Shown: positions 36,647 to 46,058, numbered from the stretch's first letter. The stretch is 64,000 nucleotides of DNA from Actinocatenispora sp963805605 (GCA_963805605.1 CAWDUX010000002.1:1116001-1180000); one strand, 5' to 3'. The notes: generated from the sequence alone by a model not told the origin. Program-made: numbers and translations.

Positions 36647-37336
36647 TCACCCACCGATCCCGGAGAGAGCGTCGTCCCAGATGAACTGGGAGTTGCTGAC
36701 GTAACTGGAGTAACTCATCAGGTTGTAACGGTTGTCCGAGGGCCATGGGTCACCGAAGTAGATGGCCTGGCTGCCCGCGTCGTAGCCGTAGATGACCTCG
36801 GCGTGGCCGCCGCCGGAGGTCCAGGCGATGCCGGTCAGGATCGGCCGGTTGCTGTTGATCTCGTTCTCGATGGTGCCGAACGACAGCGCGCCGGACTCGC
36901 TGCCCGGGGAGACCCCGAGCTGGTAGAAGGCGTTCTGGTCCCAGGACAGGTAACCGGGCTGGTTGGGGCATTGTGTTGCGGTCGAGTAGCCCCGGGCCAG
37001 GTCGCAGAACGAGTTCTGGTCGGTGCCCCGGCCGAAGTACGAGGCGATGGTGTTGCCGGAGGCGACCCAGCACCATTCGTCGTACTGCTGGACCTGCATG
37101 CTGATGCCGAGCTGGGTGGCCGTGAGGGTGGGGGCTCCCGGGGCCGAGGTGGTGTAGCTGACTGGCGCGGGGGCTGGAGCCGCGTTCGCGGCGGTGCTGG
37201 CTGGAGCCGCGTTCGCGGCGGTGCTGGCTGGAGCCGCGTTCGCGGCGGTGGCCGGCGCCGCGACTGCCACGGCGGCCAGCAGGCCGGCCGCGAGCAGACG
37301 GACGCGGCGGCCCCGACCGCCGGTGGGGACGTTCAT
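36647..37336 (-). CDS. Secreted papain-like cysteine peptidase (C39/C70-like)
   Basis: 229 residues. A signal peptide is followed by an alanine-rich linker made of an NAAPASTA-type repeat encoded by 27-bp tandem DNA repeats. The catalytic domain has Cys89 in YDEWCWVASGNTI, His178 in GGGHAEVIYGYD and Asp196 in YFGDPW. Two further cysteines may form a disulfide. Substrate unknown. It is the first gene of a two-gene unit with the anchored protein at 35791. Confidence 0.82.
   Translation of the reverse strand: MNVPTGGRGRRVRLLAAGLLAAVAVAAPATAANAAPASTAANAAPASTAANAAPAPAPVSYTTSAPGAPTLTATQLGISMQVQQYDEWCWVASGNTIASYFGRGTDQNSFCDLARGYSTATQCPNQPGYLSWDQNAFYQLGVSPGSESGALSFGTIENEINSNRPILTGIAWTSGGGHAEVIYGYDAGSQAIYFGDPWPSDNRYNLMSYSSYVSNSQFIWDDALSGIGG
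37172..37250. repeat. 27-bp tandem repeat inside the peptidase gene, 2.9 copies
   Basis: Units 37172-37198 and 37199-37225 are identical and a third copy is 25 bases long (37226-37250). Each adds nine residues to the linker, so linker length can vary in frame by slippage without disrupting the catalytic domain. Confidence 0.9.
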
Positions 37337-37588
37337 GTGTGAGCTCCTTCGCAGGGGGTGGCGAGGGGTGGGCGCCCGCCTGCGAACGCTAGGGCTCCCG
37401 GGCCACCGAGGGAACCGTTCCGGTCACCGGGTGACCGCGCTGTGTGAATGGCAGAGATCGGTGTGAATGACTCTCTCCACGCGTACCGACCTTCACCAAT
37501 CAGATGAAAAAAGGTCATAATAGAAATATTCACGTAATGCCGGTCACAGCATCGTGCTCCGGCCATCGGGAGGCACCGGAGGTCGGGA

Positions 37589-38509
37589 ATGTCAGGTCCA
37601 GCGACGCCCGAACGAGCCGCCGTACCGTTCCACACCGCGCTACGCACCGCGATCAGCGCGCGTGGCCTGTCCCTCGAACGGCTCCGCGCCAAACTGGCCG
37701 ACCGTGACCTGCACGTCGGCGTCACCACACTCAGCTACTGGCAGCGCGGACTACGCCAACCTGAACGCCAGGAGTCACGCAGCGTCGTCGCCGCGCTGGA
37801 GGAGATCCTGCACCTGCCCGCACAGAGCCTGACCCTGCTGCTCGGGCCACCCAGGCCGCGCGGCGGTGCGGTGCGCTACCCGCCCGACGTACTGCGCTAC
37901 ACCTCGATCATGCCGCACCCCGCCGAGATGGCTCCGCTGCTGGACCGGCTGGACATGGCTGCCGCCGGCCGGGTACACGTCGCCTGCGAACTGGCCACCG
38001 TCGAACTCGGCGCCGACCGCGCCGTCCACCGGACCATCGTCACCCGGGTGGTACGGGCGCACCAGGCCAACGCCGACCGGGACACCGCCATCATGTGGCT
38101 GGACCCCGGCGGCGACGTCGACGCCGTACAGGTACGGGCTACCGAGAACTGCCGGCTCGGCCGGGTCAACCGGGACTCCAGCGCCGGCCTGATCGCCGCC
38201 GAACTGCTGTTCGACCTGTCCCTGCAGGAGGACCAGACCAGGGTCCTGTCGTACGAGTTCCGGACCGCCGGCCGGGCCGAGTGCTGCGAGTTCGTCCGCG
38301 CGCTGCGGTTCCCGGCCGAACAGTACGTGCTGCAGATCAAGTTCCACCCGGACGCGCTGCCGGTACGCTGCCGCCGGTTCACCGCCCGCGGTGTGACCGC
38401 GCCGGAGCAGGACAGTACCGAACTGACCCTCGACGGGCACCACACCGTGCACCTCGTGCTGCCCCAGGCCCGGCACGGCATCGTCGGTATCCGGTGGGAA
38501 TGGCAGTGA
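37589..38509 (+). CDS. XRE-type helix-turn-helix regulator with a large C-terminal domain
   Basis: 306 residues. Residues about 12-85 form an HTH domain (FHTALRTAISARGLSLERLRAKL, VTTLSYWQRGLRQPERQES). The remaining about 200 residues are beta-rich with no family I recognise and include paired cysteines (RAECCEF). The upstream 250 bases are AT-rich, consistent with a promoter. It diverges from the peptidase unit, which it may control (inference). Confidence 0.75.
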   Translation: MSGPATPERAAVPFHTALRTAISARGLSLERLRAKLADRDLHVGVTTLSYWQRGLRQPERQESRSVVAALEEILHLPAQSLTLLLGPPRPRGGAVRYPPDVLRYTSIMPHPAEMAPLLDRLDMAAAGRVHVACELATVELGADRAVHRTIVTRVVRAHQANADRDTAIMWLDPGGDVDAVQVRATENCRLGRVNRDSSAGLIAAELLFDLSLQEDQTRVLSYEFRTAGRAECCEFVRALRFPAEQYVLQIKFHPDALPVRCRRFTARGVTAPEQDSTELTLDGHHTVHLVLPQARHGIVGIRWEWQ

Positions 38510-38512
38510 CCT

Positions 38513-38538
38513 CGCCCCGCGCCGGTCGGCGCGGGGCG
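38513..38538. terminator. Bidirectional terminator between the HTH regulator and purH
   Basis: A perfect 11-bp stem (CGCCCCGCGCC and its complement) with a 4-base loop between converging genes. Confidence 0.75.
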
Positions 38539-38546
38539 GGACACCG

Positions 38547-40133
38547 TCAGTGGAAGAAGTGCCGGGTGCCGGTCAGGTAGAGGATGATTCCGGCGGCCTC
38601 GGCGGCGGCGATGACCTCACCGTCGCGTTTGGACCCACCGGGCTGCACCACGGCCCGTACCCCGGCGTCGATCAGGACCTGCAACCCGTCGGCGAACGGG
38701 AAGAACGCGTCGGAGGCGGCGACCGCACCGGCCGCGCGTTCCGCACCGGCCCTCGACACGGCCAGCCTCGCGGAGTCGACCCGGTTGACCTGCCCCATGC
38801 CCACCCCGACGGTGGCGGCGTCGGCGGCGAGCAGGATCGCGTTGGACTTGACGGCCCGTACGGCGCGCCAGGCGAAGGCTAGGTCGCGCAGGGTCTGCTC
38901 GTCGGCCGCCTTACCGGCGGCCAGTGTCCACCCGGCCGGCTGGTCACCGGGTGCGTCGATCCGGTCTGCCTGCTGGAGCAGTACGCCACCGGAGATCGGC
39001 TTGCCCTCACGCGGTGCTGCGGTCCTCGACGGAAGGCGCAGCAGTCTGATGTTCTTCTTGGCCGCCAGTACCGGAACTGCTCCGTCCTCATAGGACGGTG
39101 CGATGACGACCTCGGTGAAGATCGGCGCGATCTGCTCCGCCAGCGCCACCGTGACCGGCCGGTTGACCGCGATGACACCACCGAACGCCGACACCGGGTC
39201 ACACTCGTGCGCCTTACGGTGTGCCTCGGCCACATCCGTACCGGTCGCGATACCGCACGGGTTGGCGTGCTTGATGACCGCCACACACGGCTCGTCGAAG
39301 TCGTGCGCGGCGCGCCAGGCGGCCTCGGTGTCGGTGTAGTTGTTGTACGACATCTCCTTGCCGTGCAACTGTTCCGCGTCGGCCAGGCCACCGGCCGCGA
39401 CACTGTCATCAAGGTAGAGTGCGGCGCTCTGGTGCGGGTTCTCGCCGTAGCGCAGCACCGAACGCCGGTGCCAGGTGGCGCCGAGGAACTCGGGGAACCC
39501 GTCGTCGGAGTCGGCGGCGAACCAGGACGCCACCGCCACGTCGTACCGGGCGGTGTGCGCGAACGCCTCCGCGGCCAACTGCCGCCGCTGCGCCAGGGTG
39601 AAACCGCCACCGGCGACGGCGGTCAGCAGCTCCGGGTAGCGCGCCGGGTCGGTCACCACCGCGACATTGGCATGGTTCTTCGCCGCGCCGCGCACCATCG
39701 ACGGCCCGCCGATGTCGATCTGTTCGATGATCTCGTCCGGTCCGGCCCCGGACGCCACCGTCTCCGCGAACGGGTAGAGGTTGCTGACCAGTACCTCGAA
39801 CGGCTGTACGGCCAGCTCGGCGAGCTGCGCGAGATGGTCGGCGGAGCGTACGTCTGCCAGCAGCCCGGCATGCACCTTCGGGTGCAGCGTCTTGACCCGG
39901 CCGTCCAGGCACTCCGGGAACCCAGTCAGTTCCTCCACCCGGGTCACCGGGACCCCGGCATCGGCGATCCGGGCGGCCGTACTGCCGGTCGACACGATCT
40001 CGACGCCGGCGTCGGCCAGCGCACGGGCCAGCTCCACCAGGCCGGTCTTGTCGTACACGCTGACCAACGCGCGGCGGACCGGACGGCGGTCCTCGCCCGC
40101 GCCGCCACCGGTCTGCGGATTCCCCTCGCTCAC
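38547..40133 (-). CDS. purH: AICAR formyltransferase / IMP cyclohydrolase
   Basis: 528 residues, normal length. The N-terminal half is the IMP cyclohydrolase (ALVSVYDKTGLVELARAL, TRVEELTGFPECLDGRVKTLHPKVHAGLL); the C-terminal half is the transformylase with YTDTEAAWR, KHANPCG and SDAFFPFADG. It performs the last two steps of IMP synthesis. The GTG start at 40133 shares one base with the purN stop. Confidence 0.95.
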   Translation of the reverse strand: MSEGNPQTGGGAGEDRRPVRRALVSVYDKTGLVELARALADAGVEIVSTGSTAARIADAGVPVTRVEELTGFPECLDGRVKTLHPKVHAGLLADVRSADHLAQLAELAVQPFEVLVSNLYPFAETVASGAGPDEIIEQIDIGGPSMVRGAAKNHANVAVVTDPARYPELLTAVAGGGFTLAQRRQLAAEAFAHTARYDVAVASWFAADSDDGFPEFLGATWHRRSVLRYGENPHQSAALYLDDSVAAGGLADAEQLHGKEMSYNNYTDTEAAWRAAHDFDEPCVAVIKHANPCGIATGTDVAEAHRKAHECDPVSAFGGVIAVNRPVTVALAEQIAPIFTEVVIAPSYEDGAVPVLAAKKNIRLLRLPSRTAAPREGKPISGGVLLQQADRIDAPGDQPAGWTLAAGKAADEQTLRDLAFAWRAVRAVKSNAILLAADAATVGVGMGQVNRVDSARLAVSRAGAERAAGAVAASDAFFPFADGLQVLIDAGVRAVVQPGGSKRDGEVIAAAEAAGIILYLTGTRHFFH

Positions 40134-40738
40134 TACGGCACCGTGACCTTTCTTCCGGTGACCGTCCAGCCCTCGCGGACCATCCGGCCGATGTACTCGA
40201 CAAGCTGCGGCCGTTCGACCTGCTTGATCCGTTCGGTGAGGCTCTCCTCAGTGTCGTCGTCGACCACCGGTACAGCCGCCTGCGCGATGATCTGCCCGGT
40301 GTCCACACCGGAATCCACCAGAAACAGCGTCGCGCCGGCCACCTTCACGCCGTACTCCAGCGCGTCCCGAGGACCGTGGATACCCGGGAACGCCGGTAGC
40401 AACGCGTTGTGCGTGTTGACGTACCGGCCGCCGAACCGGGCCAGAAACGTGGCACCGACAAGTTTCAGGAAGCCGGCGGAGATCACCAGGTCCGGCTCGT
40501 ACTTCGCGACCTCCGCGGTGAGCGCGGCATCCCAGGCAGCCCGGTCCGGATGGTCCCGGACCCGGGTGACGAATGTTTCCGCACCGGCACGCCGGCCACG
40601 TTCCAACCCGGCCACGTCCGGCCGGTCGGACCCGACCGCGACCACCCCGGCGCCGTAACCGGGTTCCGCGCAGGCATCCAGTAGGGCCTGCAGATTGGAT
40701 CCCGCGCCGGAGACCAGAACAACGAGACGAGCGGTCAT
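40133..40738 (-). CDS. purN: Phosphoribosylglycinamide formyltransferase
   Basis: 201 residues. VLVSGAGSNLQALLDA is the GAR-binding loop, NTHNALLPAFPGIHGPRDALEYGVKVAGATLFLVDSGVDTG contains the catalytic Asn-His-Asp set. It uses formyl-THF in the third step of purine synthesis. It is translationally coupled to purH. Confidence 0.94.
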   Translation of the reverse strand: MTARLVVLVSGAGSNLQALLDACAEPGYGAGVVAVGSDRPDVAGLERGRRAGAETFVTRVRDHPDRAAWDAALTAEVAKYEPDLVISAGFLKLVGATFLARFGGRYVNTHNALLPAFPGIHGPRDALEYGVKVAGATLFLVDSGVDTGQIIAQAAVPVVDDDTEESLTERIKQVERPQLVEYIGRMVREGWTVTGRKVTVP

Positions 40739-40971
40739 CGCACGCTCCTCGCGGCGGGCGTCGACCAGCGCCGCAGGTATGCCACCAATGGTGTACGGAC
40801 AGTTGTCGGGGAGATGGGGTCACGATAGCGCGCCGCTTTCTACCCGCTGTGACCGGCGTCGGCCGCGTCCAATTCCGCAAGCACCGAACAGAACGCTTCT
40901 ACCAGGGAAGACTGATCCTGTTCGACTCTTGAGCCGGGCTCGCGGCCCGAGTCTCACAGTGAGGAGGAGAC

Positions 40972-41613
40972 GTGACAGATCCCACGGCACCATCGCCGGG
41001 CGACCCGAACCGGCCTCACAGAGTGGAAGGTTCCTCCGGGCCGGGCGGTACGGGCGGCCCCACGGGACCGCCGGGCTCAGGTGCACCGGGCGATCCCAGC
41101 GGACCGGGCGGCGGTCCCAGCGGACCCGGTGTTTCCGGGGAGCCGGAAGGTACGCCGGGCGGCCCACCCGGACCTGGGGCACCCGGCGGTACGGGCGGAC
41201 AAGGGTGGCCAGGCTGGTCCGGTGCCACCGACCGGCCCGGCGCGACCGGCGACCAAGCCGCCTACGGCCCCCCGGCCGCCGGCGGGTACGGCGCGCCACC
41301 TCCGGTGCCGCCACCGGGCACGCCGGCAGCACCGGGCGACAGCGGCGGAAACATCTTCGGCATCCTCTCGTTGATCGCCGGCATCGTGTCGGTGGTGATC
41401 TGCTGGCTGTACGGCGGGGGTCTGCTGTTCGGCGTCGCCGGCATCGTCCTGGGTGTGCAGGGCCGGAAGAAGGCGGCGCTGGGGCAGGCCAACAACCGGT
41501 CGATGGCGCAGACCGGCCTGATCCTCAGCATCATCGGCGCGGCCCTGTCCGCGCTCTACCTGATCCTGCTGGCCGTCGGATTCGGGGTGATGAAATCACG
41601 CGGCCGAATGTGA
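40972..41613 (+). CDS. Proline/glycine-rich DUF4190-like membrane protein
   Basis: 213 residues. About 125 residues of disordered Pro/Gly sequence precede two membrane helices (IFGILSLIAGIVSVVICWL and QTGLILSIIGAALSALYLILLAVG) separated by a short loop with QGRKKAALGQANNRSMA. The layout is typical of DUF4190 proteins. It has a tandem paralogue at 41845 that an IS66 element has split, so this copy is the surviving one. Confidence 0.8.
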   Translation: MTDPTAPSPGDPNRPHRVEGSSGPGGTGGPTGPPGSGAPGDPSGPGGGPSGPGVSGEPEGTPGGPPGPGAPGGTGGQGWPGWSGATDRPGATGDQAAYGPPAAGGYGAPPPVPPPGTPAAPGDSGGNIFGILSLIAGIVSVVICWLYGGGLLFGVAGIVLGVQGRKKAALGQANNRSMAQTGLILSIIGAALSALYLILLAVGFGVMKSRGRM

Positions 41614-41926
41614 TCTGACAAATTCTCTCAGTGATAGCCCCACCGTCGAACGCATTCCCGTATCGGGGGAAACACACTCGGTAGCTTTCGATGCCTGGCT
41701 ATCTCACCCGTCGTGCGGAAATCGGTACAACAGTCCAGAATGACAACCGGTTCGTCCGTACTTGCTTGACCAGGTGAGACTGGGCACCGAAGATTTCTGA
41801 GCACGGCCCTCATCCCCGAGGGCCGTCACTGACGAGGGGGAAACGTGACAGACCCGATGGCACCGCCACCACCACCCGGCCCCGGTGGACCCGGCATGCC
41901 ACCGCAGAACCCGTACGGCGATGGAT

Positions 41927-41934
41927 CGCCCCAG
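41927..41934. repeat. Left copy of the 8-bp IS66 target site duplication
   Basis: CGCCCCAG immediately before the element, identical to 43460-43467 after it. Eight bases is the characteristic duplication of IS66-family elements. Confidence 0.95.
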
Positions 41935-43459
41935 GTAACTGGTCAGCACCCCTGATCTTGGTGTGATCGTCTCGGGTGGGATGATCTTGGTGTGCAGGCC
42001 GGGGATGGGCGTCCGTCGTATGACGAGCTTGCCGCCCTGGTCGTCGAGCAGGCGCGGGTGATCACCGAGCTTCGCCAGCGGGTCGCCGTGTTGGAAGCCG
42101 AGAACGCCGATCTGAAGCGCCGGTTGGGTATGGATTCGACCAACTCTTCAAGGCCACCGTCGTCGGACTCGCCGTTTGTGAAACCGGCGCCGCGCTCGTT
42201 GCGGCGCGCCAGCGGCAAGAGATCGGGTGGGCAGCCGGGGCATGCTGGGGCGACGCTGGCGCAGGTTGGCGATCCGCACGAGACGCTGCGGCATGAGCCT
42301 GGCCCGTGCGCCGGCTGCGGCGTGGACCTGGCCGGCGCGCCGGAGGTGGGGGTGCAGCGGAGGCAGGTGTTCGATCTGCCTCCGATGACGGTGCGGGTGA
42401 CCGAGCACCAACTGATCGCGCGGCGTTGCGTATGTGGGATCACCACTTGCGGCACGGCGCCTGAGGGCGTGACCGGGCCGGTGCAGTACGGTCCCCGGGT
42501 CACCGCGATCATCCTCTACTTGTATGTCGGGCAGTTCCTGTCGAAGAAACGCACCGCGCAGGCGCTGGCCGAGTTGTTCGGCACTCCGGTGGCCGAAGGC
42601 ACTGTTGCGGCGGTAGCCACCCGCGCCGCCGACGGGCTGGCCGGCTTCCTCGCTGCGGTCAAAGACCGGATCGCGCAGGCCGAGGTGGCCGGGTTCGACG
42701 AGACCGGGCTGCGGGTAGCGGGCAGCCTGCACTGGGTGCACTGTGCCCGCACCGACAAGCACACGCTGATCACCTGCCATCCCAGACGCGGCCGCGACGG
42801 CATCGACAATGCCGGTGTCCTGCAACACTTCCGCGGTGTCGCGGTGCATGACGCGTGGGCACCGTATGACACCTACCCGGGCGTGGAACACCAACTCTGC
42901 TGTGCGCACGCCCTCCGCGAGTTGCAGGCGGTCACCGAGGCCACCCCGGCCGGGTTGTGGTGCTGGGCCACCCAAGCCGCCGACACGCTGGTCGCGATGC
43001 AGAAGCTTGTGGCCGACGCGATCGCTGAGGCCGCCGACACCCTCAACCCCGATGCCCTCGCCACCCAGGTTCACCTGTTCCGCTCAGCGGTGCAGACCGG
43101 GCTGGCCTCCACCACGGCCCGATCCACCCCGCTGATGCGCAAACACCACGCCCTGGCCCGCCGGCTCGCCGACCGCGAACCCGACTACCTACGCTTCACC
43201 ACCGACTGGCGCGTCCCGCCCGACAACAACGGCTCCGAACGCGACATCCGCATGATCAAACTCCGGCAGAAAGTCTCCGGCTGCCTACGCACCCTGCCCG
43301 GAGCCAGAGGCTTCTGCGCCATCCGCAGCTACATCTCCACAGCAGCCAAACACGGCAAGAAACTCTTCGACGTCCTCACCCAACTCGCCGAGGGCCGCCC
43401 CTGGCTGCCCGAAACAGCCTGACACCGCATCAACCGTCCTCGGCCAGCTGACCAGTTAC
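41935..43459 (+). mobile_element. IS66-family insertion sequence, single-ORF type, 1525 bp
   Basis: Terminal inverted repeats share 13 bases starting GTAACTGGTCAGC at both ends, with the family's GTAA tip. It carries only the transposase; the small accessory genes tnpA and tnpB of classical IS66 are absent, as in the ISBst12-like subgroup. A 13-base direct repeat TGATCTTGGTGTG occurs twice near the left end (41953 and 41982). The intact frame, matched ends and perfect target duplication suggest an active or recently active element. Confidence 0.95.
41992..43422 (+). CDS. tnpC-like: IS66-family transposase
   Basis: 476 residues. An N-terminal coiled coil (ELRQRVAVLEAENADLKRRLG), the SSRPPSSDSP linker, a zinc-binding region (PGPCAGCGVDL, RRCVCG) and a DDE domain with FDETGLRV, VHDAWAPYD and NNGSERDIRMIKLRQKVSG. 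The last motif carries the catalytic glutamate. GTG start at 41992. Frame is intact throughout. Confidence 0.95.
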   Translation: MQAGDGRPSYDELAALVVEQARVITELRQRVAVLEAENADLKRRLGMDSTNSSRPPSSDSPFVKPAPRSLRRASGKRSGGQPGHAGATLAQVGDPHETLRHEPGPCAGCGVDLAGAPEVGVQRRQVFDLPPMTVRVTEHQLIARRCVCGITTCGTAPEGVTGPVQYGPRVTAIILYLYVGQFLSKKRTAQALAELFGTPVAEGTVAAVATRAADGLAGFLAAVKDRIAQAEVAGFDETGLRVAGSLHWVHCARTDKHTLITCHPRRGRDGIDNAGVLQHFRGVAVHDAWAPYDTYPGVEHQLCCAHALRELQAVTEATPAGLWCWATQAADTLVAMQKLVADAIAEAADTLNPDALATQVHLFRSAVQTGLASTTARSTPLMRKHHALARRLADREPDYLRFTTDWRVPPDNNGSERDIRMIKLRQKVSGCLRTLPGARGFCAIRSYISTAAKHGKKLFDVLTQLAEGRPWLPETA

Positions 43460-43467
43460 CGCCCCAG
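43460..43467. repeat. Right copy of the 8-bp IS66 target site duplication
   Basis: CGCCCCAG, identical to 41927-41934. Confidence 0.95.
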
Positions 43468-43789
43468 AACACCAGCGGAAACATCTTCGGCATTCTTTCG
43501 CTGGTCGGCGGCATCCTCTCCATCGTCATCTGCTGGCTGTACGGCGGCGGCCTGATCTTCGGCATCGCCGGCATCGTCCTCGGCATCCAGGGCAAGAAGA
43601 AGGCCGACGCGGGGCTGGCCAACAACCGCACCCTATCGAACGTCGGCTTCATTCTGGGCATCGTCGGTGCGGCTCTCTCGGTGATCTACCTGATCCTGCT
43701 GGCCATCGGAATCGGCGTGCTCAAGTCCCGCGGCCAGATGTGAGCCACAGCGACAAAGTTGGATAGTCACCGGCATGGTCGACCGTCCT

Positions 43790-43827
43790 AAGGTTGGGGT
43801 CGGCGCTGACAGCGCCGGCCCCACCTT
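43790..43827 (+). terminator. Terminator of the DUF4190 pair
   Basis: AAGGTTGGGGTCGGCGCT pairs with AGCGCCGGCCCCACCTT with two mismatches around a short loop, 47 bases after the split gene's stop. Confidence 0.7.
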
Positions 43828-43992
43828 CGACTGTATGCTGCTCCGCCGGTAGCGGTGCCGTCTGCGCCACGGCATGAGCGCATCCGCCATGAGTGCACGG
43901 TCCGCCCCGGTATCGTCCGCCGACTAGGCTGCACGCAGCGACGCGGAACTTCAGCACGCTGCGACGACCGGCGATGCGGACCGAGGAGGACC

Positions 43993-44616
43993 ATGCAGCC
44001 CGGCCAGCCCGACGAGACTCCACGGGCACAGCCCGGACCGTGGTCCACGCCGCCACCGGGCCGACCCGGGGCCGCCGATCAGCCCGGTTCCCCCGGCAAC
44101 CACGGCACCGACCCACGCCGTACGCCCGACCCGCTGCCGCCCAACCTGCCGCCACCTGGCCCGTACCAGCAGGTACCGGCACCGGAGACACCGCAACCTG
44201 GCCCGGCAGAGCCGCCGCCCGCACCGACGGGCGAGGTACTGACCGGCGAGCTGCTACCGGCCAACAGCCTGGTACCGACCAAGCCGCGGGCCGTCGTACT
44301 GCCACCGCAGCCCACCACGGACCCGGAACCGGAGGCCACGGCGGCATCGGGCGCGGCGGCCGGGTTCCGCAGCAACCTCGGTCCGTCCATCGCCATGTTC
44401 CTGCTGTTCCCACCGTTCGCGTTGCCGGCCGCCATCAACGCCCGCCGGGCCACGTACGCCCACCAGGCCGGGGACGGCACGGCGGCCGACGACGCGGCCA
44501 CCGAATCCCGTCGCTGGAGCCGGACCGCGCTGAGCTTCGGTCTGGCCGCCTGGGCGCTGCTGGTCTGCTGTGGGGGCGGCGGCCTGGTCCTGCGCGGCTG
44601 CAGCGTGATCGGCTGA
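43993..44616 (+). CDS. Dispanin-like (CD225) membrane protein with proline-rich head
   Basis: 207 residues from the ATG at 43993 with GAGGAGG upstream. The first about 125 residues are disordered Pro-rich sequence. The C-terminus has an intramembrane segment PPFALPAAINARRATYAHQAGDG, then DAATESRRWSRTALSFGLAAWALLVCC, the CD225 pattern also seen in interferon-induced IFITM proteins. A terminal Cys-rich stretch (VCCGGGGLVLRGC) is notable. Function in bacteria is unknown. Confidence 0.75.
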   Translation: MQPGQPDETPRAQPGPWSTPPPGRPGAADQPGSPGNHGTDPRRTPDPLPPNLPPPGPYQQVPAPETPQPGPAEPPPAPTGEVLTGELLPANSLVPTKPRAVVLPPQPTTDPEPEATAASGAAAGFRSNLGPSIAMFLLFPPFALPAAINARRATYAHQAGDGTAADDAATESRRWSRTALSFGLAAWALLVCCGGGGLVLRGCSVIG

Positions 44617-44675
44617 CCGACGCCCTGCGTCAGCGGCCAGCCGGACAGGCAGGGCCGTATCCGCGGCCGGGCCGG

Positions 44676-46058
44676 TCAGGACTGGGGCCGGACCCCGGCC
44701 ACCCGGGCGATCGATGCGCCGATGCTCGCCGCGACCCCGATCAGACCCGTGACGGCCAGGCCCAACTGCCACCAGGACGGTCCCAGGGTGGCCAGCCGGC
44801 CGGAACCCAACGAACCGCTGGCCACCATGCCGGCCACGGCCAGCAGCACGCCAGCGAACACGCCGGTCAGCACCGTGGACAGCAGGAGCGGGCGCAGCCC
44901 GGTACCGGCCTGCCGGCGGGCAGCCAGAACGCCGAGCCCGGCGCCGATCAGGAGCGGAACTGCCAGCAGCAGCGTGCCGCCGGCCGGCGCGGCATGGCTG
45001 GGCAGACCGGCGAGTACCGGGATGGCCGGCACCGGCCCGAGCCGTACGCCCGCGACCCCCACCGCGGTCCCGGTGCCGACCGCGAACCCGGGCCCGGCCA
45101 GGTAGCTGACCGCCCAGACCGCCAGCGTGGGCGCATAGATCAGGCAGATCAGGGTGATGCCCGCGTCACCGGCCGCGCCCGCCTGGTACCCGCGCATCGT
45201 CTCAGCGGCGTCGTCTGCGTGCCAGGCCACCGCCGCACCGGCGACCAGTGCACCGGCCGCCAGCAGCGCACACGCCGCCATCACTCCGGAACGCAGGCCG
45301 TAGCGCACGTGCGGCGGGAACTGCCCGGCGATGTGCCGACCCATCCCGGTCTCGCGTACCGCTCCGGTGACCGCGCTGACCAGTGCCAGCAGCCCCGCGT
45401 AGGCGAAGGCACGCGGTGCAGACAGCCGCATCTCGGCGGTGGACACCAGTACGGCGACCAGCGCGGCGAGCAGCCCGTAGCCGACCGCGACCCCGAGTGC
45501 GCCGGCGAGCGCGGCCCGCCGGTCACCGCCGACCGCGCGTGCGGTGTGTGCGCCGGCCCGTACGAGTCGCCACACGATCAGCGCCGTCAGTCCGAGCGGC
45601 GCCAGCGCGAACGGCCCGGACCGGGTGCCGACCGGTACACCGTGGCCGAGCAGCCATCCGGCGCCGGCGAAGCGCAGCGCGGCACGTACCGAGCTGTTGC
45701 CCTGTCCGTCCACCAGCCAGGCCAGCGCGACCAGTACCAGCAGCGGAAGGAACGACACCAGCGCAGCCCAGCCGGCCGTGGCCGCCGCAGCGAGGAAGAC
45801 CGGACCCTTGCCGTGTGTCCGGGCCGGCACCGCAGTACGCCTGGTGGACGGTCCACGGCCCGCCGCGGCGGACGGACTGTCCGCGGGCCGGGCGACCTCG
45901 GGACCGCCCGGTCCGTCGGCGCCATCAGCACCGGCCAGCCCCGTGCCGCCGTCGGTGGCGCCATCCCCGGCCAGCCCCGTGCCATCGGCATCGGACAGGC
46001 CGGTACCACCGTCTGACGGCTGCGCCGCAGGCGTTGGACGAGGCTCGGTCACGGACAT
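44676..46058 (-). CDS. DUF6350 / PerM-like polytopic membrane protein
   Basis: 460 residues from the ATG at 46058 (MSVTEPRPTP). About 95 residues are disordered, then about ten hydrophobic spans (VFLAAAATAGWAALVSFLPLLVLVAL and others). In mycobacteria the related PerM is linked to cell division; this gene lies between purN/sucD in other actinomycetes, as here near sucCD. Topology and position support the family call; the role is inferred. Confidence 0.78.
   Translation of the reverse strand: MSVTEPRPTPAAQPSDGGTGLSDADGTGLAGDGATDGGTGLAGADGADGPGGPEVARPADSPSAAAGRGPSTRRTAVPARTHGKGPVFLAAAATAGWAALVSFLPLLVLVALAWLVDGQGNSSVRAALRFAGAGWLLGHGVPVGTRSGPFALAPLGLTALIVWRLVRAGAHTARAVGGDRRAALAGALGVAVGYGLLAALVAVLVSTAEMRLSAPRAFAYAGLLALVSAVTGAVRETGMGRHIAGQFPPHVRYGLRSGVMAACALLAAGALVAGAAVAWHADDAAETMRGYQAGAAGDAGITLICLIYAPTLAVWAVSYLAGPGFAVGTGTAVGVAGVRLGPVPAIPVLAGLPSHAAPAGGTLLLAVPLLIGAGLGVLAARRQAGTGLRPLLLSTVLTGVFAGVLLAVAGMVASGSLGSGRLATLGPSWWQLGLAVTGLIGVAASIGASIARVAGVRPQS

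Larger units (their letters stand above)
41845..43743 (+). pseudogene. Second DUF4190-like membrane gene, split by an IS66 element
   Basis: The 5' piece (41845-41934, 30 codons, MTDPMAPPPPPGPGG..) and the 3' piece (43468-43743, 92 codons, NTSGNIFGILSLVGG..) join exactly in frame when the element and one copy of the 8-bp target duplication are removed, giving a 121-residue protein. Its membrane half is nearly identical in plan to the intact gene at 40972 (same SGNIFGILSL, ICWLYGGGL, GIVLG, GLANNR elements). No other lesion is visible, so the disruption is recent. Confidence 0.92.

Noticed and set aside
33892..36684. 930-codon open frame on the plus strand
   Set aside because: Antisense to the NhaP antiporter and the peptidase partner; low-complexity translation with no domains.
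44254..44772. Minus-strand frame opposite the dispanin-like gene
   Set aside because: The plus-strand gene has a strong ribosome site and a recognisable membrane pattern; the opposite frame has neither.
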